This document shows, piece by piece, positions 8,660 through 14,012 of a stretch of DNA of 14,012 nucleotides. Within the stretch, counting starts at the first letter, position 1; each line of letters opens with the position of its first letter. A program made the translations under genes and the position numbers. The stretch is taken from positions 1 to 14,012 of the forward strand of contig JAQYVG010000065.1 of the NCBI GenBank assembly GCA_030145595.1. The letters are read 5' to 3'. The notes under the pieces were generated by a model. It did not search any database. It was not told where the DNA came from and was given only the letters and a program-made list of their open reading frames with translations. The stretch is from Desulfobacterales bacterium (GTDB lineage Bacteria > Desulfobacterota > Desulfobacteria > Desulfobacterales > UBA11574).

Positions 8660-10577
8660 AAAAATCGATCAGGCATTCGGCACGATTCACGCCGAGGCAT
8701 TGCAACGCCGCAACGCGTTTAAAACAGCACCGGTCCCCAAAATTCACATCGGCATGGCAACCTGCGGGATTGCCTCCGGAGCTCTTGAGACCAAAAAGGC
8801 CTTCGAAGAAGTCCTGGCTGAACGCAATTTAGATGCCCGCATTCATACGGTGGGGTGCCTGGGCCATTGTTACGCAGAACCGGTGGTTATCATCGATCAC
8901 CCTGATTCCGGATTTCCTCCAATTTTTTATCATGAGGTAACCGCCGGTAAGGCCAAAATGCTGGCAAAGCTTTTTATAGAAGAAGGTGACCCGCGCTTCG
9001 AGCATGTTTACGGTGCCATGGAAGCAAACGACCTGATCCCCTCGGTCATGGACTTTTCCCGCTTCAATATGGAGAAACGGATAGTTATGGAAAAGTGCGG
9101 GTACATTGATCCTGAAGATATTTACGATTACATTGCCGAAGGCGGGTATGCAGCCCTTGTCAAGGCCCTGCAAAGCAACCCTGATGAAATCATCCAGGCC
9201 GCACAAAATGCCGGTTTAAGAGGCAGGGGCGGTGCCGGTTTTTCTACCGGCCGCAAGTGGGAATTGGCCCAAAAAGCCGCGGGAAAAGATAAATTTGTAA
9301 TCTGTAACGCCGACGAAGGCGACCCCGGTGCCTACATGGACCGGACAATTTTAGAGAGCAATCCGCACCAGGTGATTGAAGGTATGGCTATCTGCGCTTA
9401 TGCCGTCGGAGCCTCTAAAGCTATTGTTTATGTCAGGGCGGAATACCCCCTGGCGGTCAAACTGGTAACCAAGGCCATCCGGCAGGCTGAAGAACAAGGG
9501 CTTTTGGGAAGTGGCATCCTGGGCAGTTCCTTTAATTTGGAAATTGATGTGTTTCAGGGATCAGGCGCCTTTGTCTGTGGAGAGGAAACGGCCCTGTTTC
9601 GGTCTATAGAAGGCTACAGGGGTACGCCCCGGCATCGGCCGCCGTTTCCCGTTGAGCAAGGTCTGTGGGACCGACCGACGGTTATCAACAACGTCAAAAC
9701 CCTGGCCTCGATTCCGCCTATTCTGAATAAGGGCGCCGACTGGTACCGCAATATCGGCACCGAGAACAGCTCCGGCACGGCGATTTTTTCCATTGTCGGT
9801 AATGTTGTCCATCCCGGTTTGGTGGAAATTCCCATGGGGGTTTCGCTGCGCACTCTTATCTTTGACATTTGCGGCGGCATTCCAAACAACAAAAAATTCA
9901 AGGCTGTTCAGATCGGAGGACCCTCCGGCGGCTGTCTGAATGAAGATTTTTTGGATACTCCTGTTGATTTTGACTCCCTGACGGCCGCCGGGGCCATGAT
10001 GGGGTCCGGAGGCATGGTGGTGATGGATGAGGATACCTGCATGGTGGAAGTCGCCCGGTATTTTCTCGATTTCACCCAACATGAATCCTGCGGCAAATGC
10101 ACGTTTTGCAGGATCGGGACCCACCACCTGCTCAAAATACTGACCCGCTTAACCAAGGGTGAAGGACGCGAGGGCGACCTGGAACTGCTTGAGGTTCTGA
10201 GCGCAGATATTAAAAACGGCTCGCTGTGCGGCTTAGGGAAAACCGCTCCCAACCCGGTGATTACATCACTAAAGTACTTTAAGGATGAATATGAAGCGCA
10301 TATTAACGAAAAACGCTGTCCGGCGCTGATGTGCCGGGCACTGACCGCTTTTTATTTTGATCTGGATTTATGCGCCCGGGGCTGTGACGCCTGCGCTACC
10401 TGTTGTCCGGTTGACGCTGTCTTCACTACCCGCAATCGCAAGAAGGGTGTTGACCAGGAGCTCTGCGTAAAATGCGGCGAGTGCGTGGTTGCGTGCCCTC
10501 CTGAATATGACGCTGTTAGAAAAGTATCTCCTCCGGATCTGGTTCCCATTATTGAGAAGCCTTCGGAGAAGACATAA
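8640..10577 (+). CDS. nuoF: NuoF/HydB/HoxF-like NADH-binding flavoprotein with ferredoxin tail
   Basis: This is the NAD(H)- and FMN-binding subunit that passes electrons to Fe-S clusters. Its 645 residues show: an N-terminal thioredoxin-like ferredoxin domain (about 34-115) with Cys42, Cys73 and Cys77 but no fourth ligand; the NADH/FMN region GRGGAGFSTGRKWELA (195-210) and NADEGDPGAYMDR (223-235); an SLBB region; the [4Fe-4S] motif ESCGKCTFC (Cys484, 487, 490) with Cys530; and a C-terminal ferredoxin domain. That last domain has one site at Cys578/582/585/589, with first spacing x3, and a canonical site at Cys609/612/615/619. Such fused tails occur in NuoF homologues of multimeric [FeFe]-hydrogenases, HndC-like proteins and NAD-linked formate dehydrogenases, not in ordinary complex I. 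The ribosome site is weak; expression is probably coupled to the upstream gene. The exact partner is unknown. Confidence 0.93.
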   Translation: MNPANHKKIDQAFGTIHAEALQRRNAFKTAPVPKIHIGMATCGIASGALETKKAFEEVLAERNLDARIHTVGCLGHCYAEPVVIIDHPDSGFPPIFYHEVTAGKAKMLAKLFIEEGDPRFEHVYGAMEANDLIPSVMDFSRFNMEKRIVMEKCGYIDPEDIYDYIAEGGYAALVKALQSNPDEIIQAAQNAGLRGRGGAGFSTGRKWELAQKAAGKDKFVICNADEGDPGAYMDRTILESNPHQVIEGMAICAYAVGASKAIVYVRAEYPLAVKLVTKAIRQAEEQGLLGSGILGSSFNLEIDVFQGSGAFVCGEETALFRSIEGYRGTPRHRPPFPVEQGLWDRPTVINNVKTLASIPPILNKGADWYRNIGTENSSGTAIFSIVGNVVHPGLVEIPMGVSLRTLIFDICGGIPNNKKFKAVQIGGPSGGCLNEDFLDTPVDFDSLTAAGAMMGSGGMVVMDEDTCMVEVARYFLDFTQHESCGKCTFCRIGTHHLLKILTRLTKGEGREGDLELLEVLSADIKNGSLCGLGKTAPNPVITSLKYFKDEYEAHINEKRCPALMCRALTAFYFDLDLCARGCDACATCCPVDAVFTTRNRKKGVDQELCVKCGECVVACPPEYDAVRKVSPPDLVPIIEKPSEKT

Positions 10578-10600
10578 TATATTAATGAGGACTGCATAAG

Positions 10601-11239
10601 ATGCCTAAAATTTTGGTGGATGACAGGGAGATTGAAGCCGAAGAAGGGTCAACGCTGCTTCAGGCCTGCTTGAACAACGATATTTACATCCCCAACCTTT
10701 GCTATGTTGAAGGGATGCAGTATCCCTCTTCTTCGTGCAGAATGTGTTTCGTTGAAATCAAAGGGCAAGACAAACCCGTGGCCGCATGTGTCGTAACGGT
10801 CAGAGAAAATATGGTCGTCAAAACCGAGACGGAGACGGTCAGACGACTGCAGCGTTCGGCCCTGCGCCTGCTGCTTTCGGTACACCGCGTCGACTGCAAA
10901 AACTGTCAGGCCAATAAAAAGTGTGAGCTGCAGCGTATCGCCAAATTCTTAAAAATCGGCTTAAAGCCCAAAAAGCTTGAACAATACCTTAAGGAGCCGG
11001 AAATCGTCCAGGAGCACCCCTGCCTTGATTATTACCCCAATCGATGTGTTTTGTGCGGCAAGTGTCTCTATGTCTGCCGCAAGCAGCACGGCCAGTCGGT
11101 CTTAACCTTTGCCAAACGAGGGTTTGAGACTATAATCAGCTTTTATGGCCAGGATGATGAGTCCAAATTTGAATGCGAGGGCTGCACGGTCTGTGTTGAT
11201 ATTTGCCCCGTTGGTGCCCTTATCATGAGAGACCTTTGA
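10601..11239 (+). CDS. HoxU / NuoG-N-terminal-like Fe-S relay subunit
   Basis: The 212-residue protein is an electron wire with four predicted clusters in order. A plant-type [2Fe-2S] domain has Cys34, Cys46, Cys49 and Cys63. The His-Cys [4Fe-4S] motif of NuoG is His95, Cys99, Cys102 and Cys108. A bacterial 2[4Fe-4S] domain has Cys149/152/155/159 and Cys192/195/198/202. It stops right after the last cluster, so it lacks the molybdopterin or H-cluster catalytic domain that NuoG, HydA or HndD would carry; this is the HoxU-type short form. GAGGA (10587-10591) lies nine bases before the ATG, and the gene follows the NuoF-like gene by 23 bases. The last two codons and the stop fall at the edge of a palindromic insertion-like element. 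Without that element the protein would end IMRDREQP rather than IMRDL. Confidence 0.9.
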   Translation: MPKILVDDREIEAEEGSTLLQACLNNDIYIPNLCYVEGMQYPSSSCRMCFVEIKGQDKPVAACVVTVRENMVVKTETETVRRLQRSALRLLLSVHRVDCKNCQANKKCELQRIAKFLKIGLKPKKLEQYLKEPEIVQEHPCLDYYPNRCVLCGKCLYVCRKQHGQSVLTFAKRGFETIISFYGQDDESKFECEGCTVCVDICPVGALIMRDL

Positions 11240-11405
11240 AAAACGTCCCCTTTTGCCCAATCCCGGCGTTAGGCTCAATTTTTAATCCTCAAAATACTCG
11301 ATGTATTCCTGCGGTTAAAAATTTCGCCTGCCTTGGCCTTGCCCCCCGATTAAATTTTAAAAGATTAAACGGGGCAGGCAAAATTGAACACTTTTCAAAG
11401 ATCTC
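11229..11405. mobile_element. Palindromic MITE-like element at the end of the HoxU-like gene
   Basis: The ends are inverted copies with one mismatch: GAGACCTTTGAAAA (11229-11242) and TTTTCAAAGATCTC (11392-11405). Further nested pairs are TTTTGCC/GGCAAAA (11251-11257, 11377-11383), AATTTTTAA/TTAAAAATT (11277-11285, 11315-11323) with AATAC/GTATT inside it (11293-11297, 11303-11307), and TGCCCC/GGGGCA (11340-11345, 11371-11376). It codes for nothing recognisable. CATGAGAGACC flanks it directly on both sides (11224-11234 and 11406-11416), overlapping the left arm by six bases. That fits insertion with a target duplication of 5 bp (CATGA) or up to 11 bp, depending on where the true ends are. It also separates two convergent genes and may act as a terminator for both. 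Confidence 0.6.
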
Positions 11406-11416
11406 CATGAGAGACC
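11406..11416 (+). repeat. Right copy of an 11-bp direct repeat (possible target duplication)
   Basis: CATGAGAGACC here repeats exactly the 11224-11234 sequence inside the end of the HoxU-like gene. Directly after it, GAGAGCAACCCTGA continues as codons for R-E-Q-P and a stop in the HoxU frame, if the 182 bases from 11224 to 11405 are removed. It therefore looks like the displaced original 3' end of that gene. Confidence 0.6.
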
Positions 11417-11470
11417 GAGAGCAACCCTGAACCGCAAAATACCCGCCATTTTCTTGACGCTCAATAGAGG

Positions 11471-12937
11471 TTACACCTCAAGCAAGTCGCAGAGCAGTCG
11501 TACGCCGAAACCGGTGCCGCCGGCGCCGCAGTAGGCGGTTTCTTTTTTAATATAGACGGGGCCGGCAATATCGATGTGCGCCCAGCGCGATTTGCCTACA
11601 AATTCTGCAAGGAACAAGGCCGCGGTGATGGCGCCGCCATAACGCGTGCTGCTCATATTGTTCAAATCAGCAAAATTGCTTTTGAGCAGTTCCTTATAAT
11701 CATCGGGAAGCGGCATTCTCCAGCAGCGCTCATAGGTATTCTCTCCGGACGATACAATCTCTTGGGCCAATTTATCATCAAAAGAAAAAACACCGGCAAT
11801 TTTTTCGCCCAGCGCCACGACGCATGCTCCGGTCAGGGTTGCCAAATCAATGATGGTCCGGGGGTTATATTTTTTGAGCCCGTAAGCCAGTGCATCGATC
11901 AATATCAGCCGTCCTTCGGCATCGGTGTTGCCGATTTCCACGGTTTTGCCGGCATAACTTGTGATGATGTCTCCCGGCCGGGAGGCCTTCCCTGACGGCA
12001 TATTTTCCACCAGCGGAATGATGCCGACGAGGTGCACCTTGGATTTTAACTTTGCGGCGGTGATCAGGGTTGCCGCTACCGCCGCCGCACCGGACATGTC
12101 TATTTTCATGTCCTCAAGCGAGGCCGAAGGCTTAAGATTGATACCGCCGGAGTCAAATGTAACGCCTTTGCCCACCAGCACGATGGTCTTTTGAGCCTTT
12201 TGGGGCTTATGTTCCAGAATTACCATGCAAGGTTTGTTCTGACTTCCGGCGGCAACCGCGAGCAGTGCGCCGAACTTTTTCTGTTTGAGCTCTTTTTCGC
12301 CCCATACGGTAACGTTGAGTTTTTCGCGGCGGGCCAGCCCGGCAATCGATTGAGAGAACCGTTCGGGCACTTTATCGTTGGGTGGTGTGCTGACCCATTC
12401 TCTTGCAAGGGCCGTACCCTGACAGATGGTTGCGATGCGTGCCGCTAATTTGCGGTGCTCTTTGGCAGCAGCAGCTTTGACAAGCAGGTTGATTTTCTTT
12501 AAGGGCTTGTGTTTTTTTTCTTTTTTGTATTTATCAAACAGATGGTTGCCCAGGCAGGCCCCTTCCATCAGCGCTGCAAGCAGCGGTTGATCCTTCAAAT
12601 TTATTTTTGAGGCCGCCGGAACAGCAATCAGCACTTCTGAAAGGTCCTTTTTGATACACTCCTTAACGGCCGTGCCTGCCATGGCCCGCATTGCTTCCAG
12701 GTCGATTTTAGCCAATTTCCCCAGCCCTATAAACATCAAGCGCACGATCTTAACATCCGGCAGATTATAGAAGGCGATTTGATCGCCTTTTTTGCCCTTG
12801 AACTCTTTGAGCTTTTTGGCCCTAGGGATAAGTGCAGCAATGGTTGGGTCATCATGGATGTCTTTATCTTCACAAACAGGAATTACCAATGTCTTGGTTT
12901 TTGCTTTGCTTAGATCAACGGCTTTTAAATGTATCAT
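11471..12937 (-). CDS. pepA: Leucyl aminopeptidase, M17 family (PepA-like)
   Basis: M17 aminopeptidases are cytoplasmic hexamers with two metal ions that release N-terminal residues from peptides, such as those made by Clp and Lon. From the chosen ATG the protein has 488 residues: a variable N-terminal domain (about 1-160) and a conserved catalytic domain. Metal ligands by motif are Lys257 (VGKGVTFD), Asp262 (FDSGG), Asp280 (KIDMSGAA), Asp339 and Glu341 (NTDAEGRL). Catalytic residues are Lys269 (LKPS) and Arg343. The open frame extends seven codons further to a GTG at 12958, but AAGGAG (complement of 12947-12952) lies inside that extension, nine bases before ATG 12937, so the ATG is preferred. 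The gene is transcribed alone, convergent with the diaphorase genes and divergent from the DHH gene. Confidence 0.95.
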   Translation of the reverse strand: MIHLKAVDLSKAKTKTLVIPVCEDKDIHDDPTIAALIPRAKKLKEFKGKKGDQIAFYNLPDVKIVRLMFIGLGKLAKIDLEAMRAMAGTAVKECIKKDLSEVLIAVPAASKINLKDQPLLAALMEGACLGNHLFDKYKKEKKHKPLKKINLLVKAAAAKEHRKLAARIATICQGTALAREWVSTPPNDKVPERFSQSIAGLARREKLNVTVWGEKELKQKKFGALLAVAAGSQNKPCMVILEHKPQKAQKTIVLVGKGVTFDSGGINLKPSASLEDMKIDMSGAAAVAATLITAAKLKSKVHLVGIIPLVENMPSGKASRPGDIITSYAGKTVEIGNTDAEGRLILIDALAYGLKKYNPRTIIDLATLTGACVVALGEKIAGVFSFDDKLAQEIVSSGENTYERCWRMPLPDDYKELLKSNFADLNNMSSTRYGGAITAALFLAEFVGKSRWAHIDIAGPVYIKKETAYCGAGGTGFGVRLLCDLLEV

Positions 12938-12993
12938 GGGCTGCTTCTCCTTTTTCACTATAGATTTTAAGGTTTCATATCATATATTCTGTT

Positions 12994-13022
12994 GGTATAG
13001 TCAATGAGAATATAAGTTGCAA
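12994..13022 (-). promoter_or_regulatory. Promoter candidate for the aminopeptidase gene
   Basis: On the minus strand TTGCAA (13022-13017), a 17-base spacer and TATACC (12999-12994) are arranged as a sigma-70 promoter, about 57 bases before the aminopeptidase ATG. An alternative -35, TTGACT, lies in the spacer but lacks a well-spaced -10 box. The TTGCAA hexamer is self-complementary and is also the -35 of the opposite promoter. Confidence 0.35.
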
Positions 13023-13045
13023 GTCTGCTTTTGTAACTTTATAAT
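13017..13045 (+). promoter_or_regulatory. Promoter candidate for the DHH phosphoesterase gene
   Basis: TTGCAA (13017-13022), a 17-base spacer and a consensus TATAAT (13040-13045) form a good sigma-70 promoter. Transcription from about 13052 would give a 5' leader of about 145 bases that holds the compound hairpin at 13077-13183 before the ribosome site. The long leader is unusual next to the short ones elsewhere in this window. Confidence 0.5.
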
Positions 13046-13076
13046 ATCAATGATTGAAGATTGTTACCCTAATTGA

Positions 13077-13183
13077 GCGAAAGTCGAGGATGCCCCATAT
13101 CCAAGGCGTCCAAGGGTGAAGCCGTAGTAAGCTACTGCAAACCCTTGGCAACGCGGGAGATGGGGTGTCATCGGCTTTCTCGC
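13077..13183 (+). promoter_or_regulatory. Compound hairpin in the 5' leader of the DHH gene
   Basis: Nested pairings run from the outside in: GCGA/TCGC (13077-13080, 13180-13183); AAG/CTT; GATG/CATC (13089-13092, 13169-13172); CCCCAT/ATGGGG (13093-13098, 13160-13165); GCGT/ACGC (13106-13109, 13151-13154); CCAAGGGT/ACCCTTGG (13110-13117, 13141-13148); and GCCGTAG/CTACTGC (13121-13127, 13132-13138, one mismatch) over a TAAG loop. Small bulges separate the stems. The base of the structure ends right before the AGGAG ribosome site (13184-13188) of the DHH gene. It could be a translation-controlling leader RNA, a dispersed palindromic repeat that landed here, or both. It does not match a riboswitch class I can name. 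Confidence 0.6.
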
Positions 13184-13196
13184 AGGAGTGTGTTAG

Positions 13197-14012
13197 ATGC
13201 GAATTGTTACCAGACCGGATTTGGACGGGGTTGTCTGCGCCGTGCTTCTTAAGGAAGCAGAAAAAATTACAGAGCCTGTCAAATGGGTGCAGCCCAATGA
13301 TATTCAAAAAGGCCGGGTTAACATCCGCAAGGGCGACATCATGGCAAACTTGCCTTACGACGCAAGGTGCAGTCTGTGGTTCGATCACCATTATACCAAC
13401 AGAATTACCAGGCCGTTTAAAGGTGCCTTTGAGCTGGCCCCTTCGGCCGCACATGTCGTTTTTAAGTATTATAAGCACATGTTGCAACGCGATTACAGCG
13501 AACTGGTCCATGAGACTGATAAAATTGATTCGGCGGATTTATCTATGGCCGAGGTGCTCTGTCCTGAAAAACACCCGTATTTATTGCTATCCATGACGAT
13601 TTTTGGACATGCTGCTGCTGAGGAGCGCTATTGGAACAGATTGGTAGAATTATTAACAAGGCTGCGAATTGACAATATTCTTGATGATGCGGGCGTCGAA
13701 AAAAGGTGCCGGGTTGTGGTTGCGCAAAACAACCAATATAAAGTCTATTTAGACGAGTACACGCAAGCGATTCAACATGTGTGTGTTACGGATTTTCGCC
13801 CTTTAGGTAAAACCCCGGACGGAAATCGATTTCTGGTCTATGCCTTGTTTCCCAAAACGGTTGTGAGCGTTAAGATCCGTTATGATGATGACGCCGGGAA
13901 AAAAGTTGCCGTCAGTGTCGGGCATAATATTTTTAATAAAAACTGTAATGTCAACGTCGGCATGATGCTTTCAAAGTTTGAAGGCGGTGGGCACCGCGCG
14001 GCAGGTTCATGC
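13197..14012 (+). CDS. DHH/DHHA1 family phosphoesterase (partial, runs off right edge)
   Basis: The frame is open from ATG 13197 to the window edge, 272 codons without a stop. AGGAG at 13184-13188 with an 8-base gap decides the start. DHH enzymes are Mn-dependent phosphodiesterases or phosphatases (RecJ, NrnA, exopolyphosphatase-like). Visible motifs are motif I RPDLDG (6-11), with Asp8 and Asp10; the DHH signature WFDHH at 61-65; an acidic segment HETDKIDSAD (105-114) that could supply the motif III aspartate; and near the edge the DHHA1 substrate-binding signature EGGGHRAAG (262-270). Motif I has Arg6 where many DHH proteins have a His. The overall pattern looks like proteins annotated as exopolyphosphatase-related, but the substrate cannot be told from sequence. 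Only a few C-terminal residues are likely missing, since GGGH lies close to the end in this family. Confidence 0.88.
   Translation, partial: MRIVTRPDLDGVVCAVLLKEAEKITEPVKWVQPNDIQKGRVNIRKGDIMANLPYDARCSLWFDHHYTNRITRPFKGAFELAPSAAHVVFKYYKHMLQRDYSELVHETDKIDSADLSMAEVLCPEKHPYLLLSMTIFGHAAAEERYWNRLVELLTRLRIDNILDDAGVEKRCRVVVAQNNQYKVYLDEYTQAIQHVCVTDFRPLGKTPDGNRFLVYALFPKTVVSVKIRYDDDAGKKVAVSVGHNIFNKNCNVNVGMMLSKFEGGGHRAAGSC

Noticed and set aside
11203..11430. 75-codon plus-strand frame across the end of the HoxU-like gene
   Set aside because: It is out of frame with HoxU and passes through the palindromic element. Only its last few codons are of interest, because they look like the displaced original end of the HoxU-like gene.
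12938..12958. Seven-codon extension of the aminopeptidase to GTG 12958
   Set aside because: The AAGGAG ribosome site for ATG 12937 lies inside the extension, and no comparable site precedes the GTG.
13165..13596. 143-codon plus-strand frame overlapping the DHH gene, and its minus-strand counterpart at 13047-13511
   Set aside because: Both are shadows of the DHH phosphoesterase, which is read in another frame from ATG 13197 with a good ribosome site and clear family motifs.

Overview
The window reads as a chromosomal stretch of a mesophilic, anaerobic member of the former Deltaproteobacteria (Desulfobacterota), most likely Desulfobacterales-like. That is an inference from the gene mix: a tig-clpP-clpX-lon run, a NuoE/NuoF/HoxU-type diaphorase set whose NuoF carries an extra bacterial ferredoxin tail, a lone acetoacetyl-CoA synthetase, tRNA genes with encoded CCA, moderate GC, and abundant palindromic intergenic DNA. 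No phage, CRISPR array, rRNA or classical IS transposase was found.

Layout. 1-4696 (+): a protein quality-control block with the 3' end of trigger factor (tig), then clpP, clpX and lon, tightly spaced and probably co-transcribed. 4697-5852: a gene-poor gap with a double hairpin after lon, tRNA-Val(UAC), tRNA-Asp(GUC), two strong terminator-like hairpins, and about 640 bases of AT-rich, hairpin-rich DNA without a recognisable gene. 5853-7808 (-): acetoacetyl-CoA synthetase. 8123-11239 (+): a three-gene NAD(P)H diaphorase module (NuoE-like, NuoF-like, HoxU/NuoG-N-like) with a structured upstream leader and no catalytic partner gene in view. 11229-11405: a palindromic, MITE-like element sitting across the last codons of the HoxU-like gene and flanked by an 11-bp direct repeat. 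11471-12937 (-): M17 leucyl aminopeptidase. 12994-13045: divergent promoters that appear to share one -35 hexamer. 13077-13183: a long compound hairpin ending at the Shine-Dalgarno sequence of the next gene. 13197-14012 (+): a DHH/DHHA1 phosphoesterase that runs off the window.

How the genes fit together. Trigger factor folds nascent chains, ClpXP and Lon degrade damaged or tagged proteins, and the aminopeptidase can finish the resulting peptides. The diaphorase genes would pass electrons between NAD(P)H and Fe-S clusters, probably to a hydrogenase, formate dehydrogenase or other partner encoded elsewhere. Acetoacetyl-CoA synthetase would activate acetoacetate for C4/C2 metabolism.

The coding genes belong to well-known families. 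The less ordinary material is between them: the insertion-like palindromic element that seems to have rewritten the end of the HoxU-like protein, and the compound hairpin in the leader of the DHH gene. Whether these belong to dispersed genomic repeat families cannot be judged from one window.
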